The notes under the pieces were generated by a model. The model was not told the origin of the DNA. It saw nothing but the letters and a program-made list of their open reading frames with translations, and did no database searches. A stretch of DNA of 6,440 nucleotides from the NCBI GenBank assembly GCA_029941825.1, contig JAPYTM010000050.1, forward strand, positions 1 through 6,440, read 5' to 3'. Below, piece after piece: positions 1 to 4,792 of the stretch. Source of the stretch: Candidatus Nitrosopumilus sp. (lineage in GTDB: Archaea; Thermoproteota; Nitrososphaeria; Nitrososphaerales; Nitrosopumilaceae). How positions within the stretch are numbered: position 1 is the first letter of the stretch; each line of letters opens with the position of its first letter. The position numbers and the translations under genes are program-made.

Positions 1-1
1 A

Positions 2-235
2 TATTCTAGTCCAACAAATCACGTGTTACATTTAATCACAAACAAAGCTATGACATCACGTGATATACAAATCACATTAAAGAAGAGTAGAGAGCATACT
101 TCTAGACTAATGAAGAAATTATTTGAAGAAGGATTTGTTCAAAGAAATACAGAGTCTAAACCATATACTTATTCAATTACAGAAAAAGGTATTTCAAAAG
201 TTGATAGTATTCAACCTAATCCAACAGTAGTTTAA
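2..235 (+). CDS. Winged-helix transcriptional regulator, 3' part of gene
   Basis: The frame is open to the left edge with no stop, so the gene very likely starts outside the window. A GTG at 23 could start a 70-residue protein, but the reading upstream of it (YSSPTNH) continues sensibly and no ribosome binding site is seen. The visible 77 residues look like one winged helix-turn-helix. A helix (HVLHLITNKAM) is followed by a turn-helix (SRDIQITLKKSREHTSRLMKKL), a 'FEEGFVQR' link and a wing strand pair (SKPYTYSITEKG). This is the usual layout of MarR/ArsR-like DNA-binding domains in archaea. The family cannot be fixed without the N-terminus, and no ligand or target is apparent. The stop is followed by a run of six T (238-243), a plausible archaeal terminator. 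Alternative: a short complete protein starting at GTG 23. Confidence 0.7.
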   Translation, partial: YSSPTNHVLHLITNKAMTSRDIQITLKKSREHTSRLMKKLFEEGFVQRNTESKPYTYSITEKGISKVDSIQPNPTVV

Positions 236-237
236 TA

Positions 238-243
238 TTTTTT
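238..243 (+). terminator. T-run terminator after the left-edge regulator gene
   Basis: Six consecutive T lie three bases after the stop codon at 233-235. Archaeal RNA polymerase commonly terminates at such runs without a hairpin. This rests on position and composition only. Confidence 0.35.
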
Positions 244-327
244 CAAAGTAAATTATTGATTTCTAAGTGGTTTTACCTAAAATTATTCATATTTTATTAT
301 TTATTATAAATTCATTAATTTAATAAA

Positions 328-338
328 TTATAAATATT
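328..338 (+). promoter_or_regulatory. TATA-like element for the AbrB-type gene
   Basis: TTATAAATATT is centred about 25 bases upstream of the ATG at 358. That matches the usual distance from an archaeal TATA box to the transcription start, so the transcript would be leaderless or nearly so. The rest of the 236-357 gap is very AT-rich (ATTATAAAT occurs twice, at 303 and 327), so exact placement is uncertain. No other signal is visible in the gap. Confidence 0.4.
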
Positions 339-357
339 ATTAAACTATAATCATCAT

Positions 358-519
358 ATGTCAATACAAGACAATGAAGTTTTGGTAAAAATTACATCTG
401 CTGGAACAATCTCAATTCCTAAACAATTTAGAAAGTTTATGGATATTCAAAAAGGGGAATATGTTAAGTTAATTCATGGAAATGATAGATTAATTATAAG
501 AAAAATTGTTATTTCTTAA
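358..519 (+). CDS. Small AbrB/SpoVT-type DNA-binding protein (53 aa)
   Basis: An ATG at 358 opens a 53-residue frame ending in TAA at 517-519. The protein (start MSIQDNEVLVKIT) has the full swapped-hairpin AbrB signature: a beta strand 'VLVKITSAGTISIPKQFR' (residues 8-25), a 'DIQKGEYVKLI' strand-turn (29-39) and a closing 'DRLIIRKI' strand (42-50). Members of this fold dimerise and bind DNA, as transition-state regulators or as antitoxins of MazE/VapB type. The length is essentially one domain. No toxin gene follows: the next gene is on the other strand and overlaps the last 11 bases tail to tail. It is therefore more likely a stand-alone regulator than half of a toxin-antitoxin pair. Its target is unknown. 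A TATA-like element about 25 bp upstream suggests a leaderless transcript. Confidence 0.85.
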   Translation: MSIQDNEVLVKITSAGTISIPKQFRKFMDIQKGEYVKLIHGNDRLIIRKIVIS

Positions 520-904
520 TTTGTTGTTTTTGTCCTATCTTGATGGTCTGATATGTCCATTCTCTACCTGTTCTAGCCCTATCCACCCTACCTTTTGTAG
601 AAAATCGTGATAAATATGTGGATATTACACTAAGTTTTACAGGTTGATTATATTCATCTTCATATTTTTCCAGAATGTTTGTAGAGGTAAATTTTCCCAT
701 TGGGAAAAATTTGTCCACAATATGCCAAATTTTAGAACCTACTGAATCCATGTTTATTGGTTCTTGTTCTTCCTCAATATTCATTAAATCCATCATTTCA
801 AATATTTTTAGGACTTTTTCCCTTGTTACATTACCTTCTATTTTGATGTCAAAACGAGCACCATCTGCGTCTTCCATATCTATCCGAATACGTTTTTTAG
901 TCAT
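509..904 (-). CDS. Origin-flanking putative winged-helix protein (131 aa)
   Basis: I do not recognise a named family. The N-terminus has a possible beta hairpin ('RIRIDMEDADGARFDIKIEGN', in two pieces at residues 5-14 and 16-25). A helix follows (27-42), then a short acidic linker (44-48, EEEQE). The C-terminal half reads like a winged helix: helix 'VGSKIWHIVDKFF' (55-67), helix 'TSTNILEKYEDEY' (73-85), a recognition-type helix 'LSVISTYLSRFSTKG' (91-105) and a basic wing 'RVDRARTGREWTYQTI' (106-121). The tail is lysine- and glutamine-rich. This suggests sequence-specific DNA binding (inference). It starts with ATG and has no clear Shine-Dalgarno. A GTTAAC palindrome is centred about 27 bp upstream, where a TATA box would sit. 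The gene is transcribed away from the origin and its end overlaps the AbrB-type gene by 11 bp. That it is a real gene is fairly sure; a replication or regulatory role is only suggested by location. Confidence 0.75.
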   Translation of the reverse strand: MTKKRIRIDMEDADGARFDIKIEGNVTREKVLKIFEMMDLMNIEEEQEPINMDSVGSKIWHIVDKFFPMGKFTSTNILEKYEDEYNQPVKLSVISTYLSRFSTKGRVDRARTGREWTYQTIKIGQKQQIKK

Positions 905-1063
905 CTTTGAGATCTAACTGATCAGATGTTAACAGTTGAAATGATCCGAGAATGTTTGTTAACTAAGTGATTTGTTAATATTGACTGCCTAATACACGCC
1001 TAGTATGGTTTTTGTTATTAACAACTCATTTCCAGTTAATTTTTTAAATTATGATGTTTTCAT

Positions 1064-1086
1064 GCCTGGAGTGGAAATAAAGGGGT
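1064..1086 (+). promoter_or_regulatory. Origin recognition box ORB1
   Basis: The core GGAGTGGAAATAAAGGGGT (1068-1086) has the two hallmarks of archaeal ORB sites: a central TGGAAA half-site and a G-string (GGGGT) at the 3' side. It is preceded by GCCT. Orc1/Cdc6 binds such sites through its winged helix and its ATPase domain. The G-string points right, towards the inverted ORB at 1227-1245. Confidence 0.8.
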
Positions 1087-1124
1087 AATTTTGAGATATT
1101 CACAATGTTAACACCTATCTTAAC

Positions 1125-1147
1125 GCCTGGAGTGGAAATAACAGGGT
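1125..1147 (+). promoter_or_regulatory. Origin recognition box ORB2
   Basis: This is a second copy in the same orientation, identical to ORB1 at 21 of 23 positions and carrying the same GCCT lead. Its core is GGAGTGGAAATAACAGGGT (1129-1147). The start-to-start distance is 61 bp. Unlike the AT-rich surroundings, the conserved block is GC-rich, which argues for selection. Confidence 0.8.
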
Positions 1148-1226
1148 CAAAATAGACTTTTTAGGAAATTTCTTAACATATTCTTAACAAAAATGTTAAC
1201 TTACATCTAATTTGGACAGAACCCAC
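1148..1226. other. AT-rich segment between facing ORBs (candidate DNA unwinding element)
   Basis: This stretch of 79 bp is bounded by the G-strings of ORB2 and ORB3. It is AT-rich and holds an exact 9-bp direct repeat TTCTTAACA (1170-1178 and 1181-1189, 11-bp period), followed by GTTAAC at 1195-1200. By position it is the best candidate for initial melting. The alternative is the neighbouring tract at 1246-1330. Confidence 0.5.
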
Positions 1227-1245
1227 ACACCAATATTTCCACTCT
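1227..1245 (-). promoter_or_regulatory. Inverted origin recognition box ORB3
   Basis: On the minus strand this reads AGAGTGGAAATATTGGTGT, matching the ORB1 core at 15 of 19 positions, with GAGTGGAAATA unchanged. A further GTGGGT continues beyond it to 1221. Its G-rich end points left, so it faces ORB1 and ORB2. Facing ORBs around an unwinding segment are typical of archaeal origins. Confidence 0.7.
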
Positions 1246-1330
1246 ATCTTTTTTCTTATTTTTTTTAAAAAGAAAATCTAAAACTAATTAAAAATAATTA
1301 ATTACAAACTAAACTACAATTACTATTCTA
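1246..1330. other. Extremely AT-rich tract beside ORB3
   Basis: Long T and A runs (for example 1258-1266 and 1267-1271) are followed by AATTAAAAATAATTAATT-type sequence. An imperfect inverted repeat pairs 1251-1260 with 1267-1276 (9 of 10 positions) around a T6 loop. It could be a second unwinding element or upstream promoter DNA of cdc6. It contains no gene. Confidence 0.4.
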
Positions 1331-1341
1331 TACTATACTCT

Positions 1342-1350
1342 CTTAATTTA
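1342..1350 (+). promoter_or_regulatory. TATA-like element of the initiator gene
   Basis: CTTAATTTA is placed so that transcription would start near 1372, giving a leader of about 22 bases before the ATG at 1395. The surrounding DNA is AT-rich, so this is a best guess. Confidence 0.3.
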
Positions 1351-1369
1351 GATATGATTGTGTTAGTGT

Positions 1370-1388
1370 TGATAGGAAACAAAGGTGT
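1370..1388 (+). promoter_or_regulatory. ORB-like site overlapping the initiator leader
   Basis: GGAAACAAAGGTGT (1375-1388) matches the last 14 bases of the ORB1 core at 12 positions, and the 19-base block matches at 14. It covers the predicted transcription start and the GGTG ribosome binding site of cdc6. Binding here could repress the initiator's own synthesis (inference). The GGTG part is also explained by translation, so the match may be partly coincidental. Confidence 0.35.
1384..1387 (+). promoter_or_regulatory. Ribosome binding site deciding the cdc6 start
   Basis: GGTG lies seven bases before the ATG at 1395 and matches the archaeal anti-Shine-Dalgarno. An in-frame GTG at 1389 is only one base away from it, too close to be used, so ATG 1395 is preferred. 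Confidence 0.5.
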
Positions 1389-1394
1389 GTGAGT

Positions 1395-2597
1395 ATGTCA
1401 GATCCAATAGATAAATTACTTGATGCAGCAGAATCTGGAAAATCAATAATTAAAAATAGAGATATTCTTCATTTTACACATATTCCAAATATAATTTTAC
1501 ATAGAGATTCTGAGCAAGAACAGGTTGCGCAATCACTATTACCTATTCTAAAACATTCTAGACCATCAAATCTTTTAGTATATGGAAAACCTGGCACAGG
1601 AAAAACTCTAGTTGTAAAAAAAGTACTTTCAAAAATTCAAGAAAGGGTAGAAAAATCAAATTTTCCAATTAAACTTGTATATTCTAATTCTAAAGAAGAA
1701 ACAACTCTTTATGGATTATTAGTCAGTCTAGGCAGACAACTAAATCTAAATGAGAAAGAATTACCTACAACTGGATTAGCAATAAGTGAGGTTTTCAAAA
1801 GACTACTTAATAGAATTGACGAAGAAAAACTCAATGCGATTTTTGTAATTGATGAGATTGATTATCTTGCACAAGTAGCATTAAAAACACATAATGATAT
1901 CTTTTATAATCTTACTAGAGCAAATGAGAGATTAAAACAAGGTTCCCTGACTTTGGTAGGGATTTCAAATGATTTAACATTCAAAGAAAAATTAGATTCT
2001 AGAGTAATTAGTAGTCTAGGCGAAGAGGAAATTGTCTTTACCAATTATAATGTAGAACAAATCAAAAAAATTCTAGAAGAAAGAATCAATGAAGCCTTTA
2101 TAGAAAATTCTGTTGAGGAACCAGCTCTAAATCTATGTGCAGCACTAGCAGGAGGAGAACATGGTGACGCTCGTAGAGCAATTGCTTTGATTCGTGTTGC
2201 AGGAGAGATTGCAGAGCGACAACAATCAAACAAAGTTACAATTGAGCATGTTAGAGACGCAACTAAAAAAATGGAAGAAGATAAAGAAGAAACCTCTCTT
2301 AAATCATATCCATTACATGAAAAATTAGTAATTCTTGCTATCCTGAAAGCAAACGGTTCATCAACTGGCGAAATTTATTCATCATACAAAAATCTCTGTA
2401 AAGTAGTAGGACGAGATGAGCTTACCCAAAGAAGAGTCACACAAATGCTGAGTGAAATTGAATTATCTGGAATCATTACTGGAAGACTCATTCATCAAGG
2501 AATTCATGGAAGGACAAAAAAATACAAACTTACAGTATCATCTGAAATGATCAAAAACACTTTCAAAGATGATCTAACTTTGCAAGATATTGTCTAA
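1395..2597 (+). CDS. cdc6: Orc1/Cdc6 replication initiator ATPase
   Basis: This archaeal initiator binds ORB sites and recruits the MCM helicase. The protein has 400 residues from ATG 1395, normal for the family. The AAA+ domain shows Walker A GKPGTGKT (64-71), Walker B FVIDEID (150-156), sensor 1 VGISND (188-193, N192), a possible arginine-finger region DSRV (R203) and sensor 2 GDARRA (257-262). The region DSRVISSLGEEEIVF (201-215) is the typical block after sensor 1. The C-terminal winged helix spans about 305-385, with helix 'DELTQRRVTQMLSEIELSGII' (in two parts, 341-350 and 351-361) and wing GIHGRTKKYKL (369-379). All catalytic motifs are intact. The gene sits immediately right of the putative origin, so the protein probably acts on adjacent DNA. 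Its last 24 bases overlap the convergent DP1 gene. A short leader with GGTG precedes it. Confidence 0.95.
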   Translation: MSDPIDKLLDAAESGKSIIKNRDILHFTHIPNIILHRDSEQEQVAQSLLPILKHSRPSNLLVYGKPGTGKTLVVKKVLSKIQERVEKSNFPIKLVYSNSKEETTLYGLLVSLGRQLNLNEKELPTTGLAISEVFKRLLNRIDEEKLNAIFVIDEIDYLAQVALKTHNDIFYNLTRANERLKQGSLTLVGISNDLTFKEKLDSRVISSLGEEEIVFTNYNVEQIKKILEERINEAFIENSVEEPALNLCAALAGGEHGDARRAIALIRVAGEIAERQQSNKVTIEHVRDATKKMEEDKEETSLKSYPLHEKLVILAILKANGSSTGEIYSSYKNLCKVVGRDELTQRRVTQMLSEIELSGIITGRLIHQGIHGRTKKYKLTVSSEMIKNTFKDDLTLQDIV

Positions 2598-4019
2598 ATT
2601 TGAATTATAATTTTGGTGGAAGACTTGAAAAGTTTTTAAATTTACCATTATTGCTATTCCTGGATTCGGAATCATTCCAACACTAGCTTGAAAGGGTGTC
2701 TGTTTTTGCCATGAACCAGAATTCACCAACAAAATTCCCTTGTACAAATCAAGTTGTGCTCTATGAACGTGACCTACATGAAAAATATCAGGAATATCTT
2801 CAATCACTAAAAGATCTTCCATTTCAGGTGCTATAGGTGTCTGACTACCATAAATTGGGCTTAGATGCCTTGCTTTTAGAAGATGTTTCATCACATCTGT
2901 TGGTTTGTTATAACTTAGACCAGGTGTTGTCTTAACAATATCATCAATACTTTGTCCATGAAACATCATTACTTTCACACCATTCAATGAGACTACTGAT
3001 GGATTTCCCACCATAACTACATTTTCCATTTCCCACAAGTTTGAATTGTATTTTATTGGAATAGCTGGTTGTGGTAAAGCTCTTCTTCCAGGATCATGGT
3101 TACCTGGCATTATAATGACCTTCATGTTCTTTGGAATTTTGGCAATCAAATCTTCTGCCTTTTTTAATTGCTCTTCAATAGTTTGACAAACTAACTCTTT
3201 ATTCTGATTTGGATATATTCCAACTCCATCAACAACATCTCCACCTATTACTACAAAACGAATCTTTCTTGCAACTGGATCGGGACTAGATAACCATGAA
3301 ATAAACTCAGCAAATTCATCCTCCATGAAATATTTACTTCCAATATGTAAATCAGAAAGAAAAACAACATATGCCTCAGTTTCTGATTTATTTTTAGGCT
3401 GATCTGGAATGTCTGGTAAAATAAGATCTTTGATAATTAATCCTGAATTCTTTCCAAAACCGACTCTTGCCATAACAAATTGATCCAATAGAAGTGTACC
3501 TGCAGATTTTTGTAATTCATTATCAAAAATTATACCTTCAAATGAGCCTGATGGATCCTCTAGTAGTATTTTTGTAATATTTCTCTCGGTATTTTTTGCT
3601 GTAACGAGACCACATACATACATGTCATCTTCAATTTTTGTAGTTTTTACAGTTGCTATGGACTTTAGTTTTTTTGCTTCTGGTCTATCTGAGATAATCC
3701 GTTTTAATTTGTTAAAACGACTTGAAAACAAAGCATTGTATCCTTTTACTCCTTCCCCTGATGTAATTTTGGTAGTAGGATCAGATAACACTTTAATTTC
3801 ATTTTGTAATCTTGGGTCTTCTTTGATACCAAGATATGTTTCTAAATCATCCTGATTAATTTGAAATAATTTTTGTTTTGTTTTCTCTCTTACTATTTCC
3901 TTTATTATTTTCTCTAATTTTCTAACATCTAAATTTTCTAAAATTTTAAAAGCATCTGGATGAATTTGAAATCCTTTGTTTAGAGCATAGTTTAATGCAA
4001 AGGATAATTCCTTTTTCAT
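2574..4019 (-). CDS. polB: DNA polymerase D (PolII) small subunit DP1, exonuclease subunit
   Basis: DP1 is the 3'-5' proofreading exonuclease subunit of the archaeal replicative polymerase D and partners with the large catalytic subunit DP2, which is not in this window. The 481-residue protein begins with a helical region (1-60) and a charged linker. An OB-fold follows at about 120-200 (VCGLVTAKNTERN, LLEDPSGSFEG). The Mre11-like calcineurin phosphoesterase domain fills about 216-481, with all metal-binding motifs present: DLHIG (223-227), GGDVVDG (259-265), GNHDPG (306-311), FHGQ (353-356) and GHVH (416-419). The nuclease should therefore be active, unlike the inactivated eukaryotic B-subunits. 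It starts with ATG at 4019. A palindromic TTTAATTAAA about 24 bp upstream suggests a leaderless transcript. The stop (TAG) lies inside the end of cdc6. The symbol polB follows archaeal usage and is not family-B polymerase. Confidence 0.95.
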   Translation of the reverse strand: MKKELSFALNYALNKGFQIHPDAFKILENLDVRKLEKIIKEIVREKTKQKLFQINQDDLETYLGIKEDPRLQNEIKVLSDPTTKITSGEGVKGYNALFSSRFNKLKRIISDRPEAKKLKSIATVKTTKIEDDMYVCGLVTAKNTERNITKILLEDPSGSFEGIIFDNELQKSAGTLLLDQFVMARVGFGKNSGLIIKDLILPDIPDQPKNKSETEAYVVFLSDLHIGSKYFMEDEFAEFISWLSSPDPVARKIRFVVIGGDVVDGVGIYPNQNKELVCQTIEEQLKKAEDLIAKIPKNMKVIIMPGNHDPGRRALPQPAIPIKYNSNLWEMENVVMVGNPSVVSLNGVKVMMFHGQSIDDIVKTTPGLSYNKPTDVMKHLLKARHLSPIYGSQTPIAPEMEDLLVIEDIPDIFHVGHVHRAQLDLYKGILLVNSGSWQKQTPFQASVGMIPNPGIAIMVNLKTFQVFHQNYNSNLDNILQS

Positions 4020-4038
4020 ATCAAAAAATATTTTATGG

Positions 4039-4048
4039 TTTAATTAAA
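4039..4048. promoter_or_regulatory. Palindromic TATA-like element between DP1 and the SpoIIM-like gene
   Basis: TTTAATTAAA is a perfect palindrome in the 39-bp gap between divergent starts. Its centre is about 24 bp from the DP1 ATG, the right distance for a leaderless start. Used rightwards, transcription would start near 4070, which is downstream of the first possible ATG (4059) of the other gene and upstream of the second (4098). Confidence 0.4.
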
Positions 4049-4058
4049 TCTGTACTCA

Positions 4059-4634
4059 ATGCCTAACCCTCAAATATTGTTTAAACTGAAAGGTAGTATG
4101 AAAAAAATTAGAATTATTTTATTTTTTATGTTTTTAGGATTTTTTACAGTGTCGTATCAAATTGGTTCAATGACATCAGTAAGTGAAGAAGATGCAAATA
4201 TGTTCATGTCTGAATTTAAAGAATTAATTTTAGATATTGATGCATTTGGAATTTTTATACATAATACAACCATTGCATTACCTATGTTTATTCCTGGATT
4301 TGGAATAATATGGGGAATTTTTTCTGCTTGGTCAACAGGTTTTGCTTTTGCTGCAATTGTAACAACCGTGCCTGAATTAGAAAAAATCCCTGCACTTTCC
4401 ATTCTATTTTTATCTCCATTTGGATTAATGGAATTGTTTGCATATTCATTAGGTATTTCTAGAAGTTTTATTTTGATTAAAGCAATTATTCAAAGGACAA
4501 GTCTTATTCAATATATTAAACCAACAATTATTGAAGTTGGAATTGTAATTGGTTTTCTTTTGGTGGGAGGATATCTTGAATTTTACATGATAGAACTTTC
4601 TCAAGAATCAGGCTTTGAAATACTAGATTTTTAA
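4059..4634 (+). CDS. SpoIIM/DUF95-family integral membrane protein
   Basis: From ATG 4059 the protein has 191 residues; an in-frame ATG at 4098 would give 178 residues (MKKIRIILFF...). The AAGGT before 4098 is only three bases from it, and the TATA spacing favours 4098, so the start is open. Predicted membrane segments are at about 17-36, 64-101 (two passes), 112-141 and 157-178. The family pattern is visible: 'FGIFIHNTTIALPMFIPGFG' (63-82), then a glycine-rich pass with 'WSTGFAFAA', then 'LSPFGLMELFAYSLGISRS' (118-136). The last resembles the conserved 'PHG-x-x-E' block, here PFGLME. SpoIIM helps spore engulfment in Bacillus, but archaeal relatives have no established job and nothing here implies sporulation. 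It is divergent from DP1 and probably transcribed alone. Family call fairly good; function unknown. Confidence 0.75.
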   Translation: MPNPQILFKLKGSMKKIRIILFFMFLGFFTVSYQIGSMTSVSEEDANMFMSEFKELILDIDAFGIFIHNTTIALPMFIPGFGIIWGIFSAWSTGFAFAAIVTTVPELEKIPALSILFLSPFGLMELFAYSLGISRSFILIKAIIQRTSLIQYIKPTIIEVGIVIGFLLVGGYLEFYMIELSQESGFEILDF

Positions 4635-4694
4635 TTAATCTAAAATTATTATAATCTCATATTTTCTAATACGTTTATTGTGTCTTCATCTTTT

Positions 4695-4734
4695 ATTTGT
4701 TCAAATAATCTTCAAATTATTCATTTGTTCAAAT
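4695..4734. repeat. Two exact 12-bp direct repeats ATTTGTTCAAAT
   Basis: The copies lie at 4695-4706 and 4723-4734, 28 bp apart start to start. Each is itself nearly palindromic (ATTTG..CAAAT). They sit in the 158-bp gap between two convergent genes. They may be part of a terminator region or a protein binding pair; no function is evident. Confidence 0.45.
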
Positions 4735-4756
4735 GTAACTCAAAAATGATTTTACT

Positions 4757-4773
4757 TTAACAGGTAATGTTAA
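4757..4773. terminator. Small inverted repeat between convergent genes, possible bidirectional terminator
   Basis: TTAACA (4757-4762) and TGTTAA (4768-4773) are exact complements around a 5-base loop. A T4 follows on the plus strand (4774-4777) and a T5 on the minus strand (4743-4747). The position between the ends of the SpoIIM-like gene and cbiE suits termination in both directions. The stem is short, so support is weak. Nothing else is recognisable in 4635-4792. Confidence 0.3.
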
Positions 4774-4792
4774 TTTTAGAAATGATTTGAAA

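Larger units (their letters stand above)
928..1200. repeat. Cluster of GTTAAC palindromes and TTAAC half-sites
   Basis: Full GTTAAC palindromes occur at 928-933, 958-963, 1107-1112 and 1195-1200; I find none elsewhere in the window. Further TTAAC/GTTAA half-sites lie at 974, 1018, 1035, 1120, 1173 and 1184. Three of the palindromes are preceded by AT (ATGTTAAC). Such a density of one 6-mer inside an origin suggests a binding site for a dimeric protein other than Orc1. Chance in AT-rich DNA would predict far fewer full sites. Confidence 0.5.
905..1394. other. Putative chromosomal replication origin (oriC)
   Basis: This is the longest gene-free stretch in the window (about 490 bp) and lies directly upstream of the initiator gene, the standard place for an archaeal oriC. 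It contains two direct ORB elements and one inverted ORB that face each other across an AT-rich segment, plus an ORB-like site at the initiator start. A cluster of GTTAAC/TTAAC motifs and a second, extremely AT-rich tract (1246-1330) complete it. I see no open reading frame of note on either strand. Assignment rests on motif similarity to archaeal ORBs, their geometry, and linkage to cdc6/orc1 and a DNA polymerase D gene. GC skew across the chromosome cannot be judged from this window. Confidence 0.8.

Noticed and set aside
692..708. Perfect 8-bp inverted repeat TTTTCCCA/TGGGAAAA with a one-base centre
   Set aside because: It lies inside the winged-helix coding sequence and is explained by the codons for FFPMGK; there is no sign of regulation there.
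358..904. Toxin-antitoxin pair formed by the AbrB-type gene and its neighbour
   Set aside because: The genes are convergent rather than co-transcribed, and the neighbour looks like a DNA-binding protein, not a PIN or MazF toxin.
675..917. Plus-strand open frame of about 80 codons opposite the winged-helix gene
   Set aside because: It lies antisense within a better supported frame, has a serine/isoleucine-rich composition typical of antisense reading, and shows no domain.
996..1008. ACGCCTAGTATGG as a further ORB copy
   Set aside because: It shares ACGCCT with ORB2 but lacks TGGAAA and the G-string.
905..1394. CRISPR array or transposon end in the repeat-rich gap
   Set aside because: Repeats are short and unevenly spaced, with no regular spacers, no terminal inverted repeats and no transposase or cas gene nearby.
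2045..2233. Minus-strand open frame inside cdc6
   Set aside because: It is fully antisense to the conserved AAA+ domain and looks like a shadow of it.
3622..3855. Plus-strand open frame inside DP1
   Set aside because: It is antisense to the OB-fold region and has no recognisable content.
4157..4402. Minus-strand open frame inside the SpoIIM-like gene
   Set aside because: It is antisense to membrane segments; its composition follows from the opposite strand.
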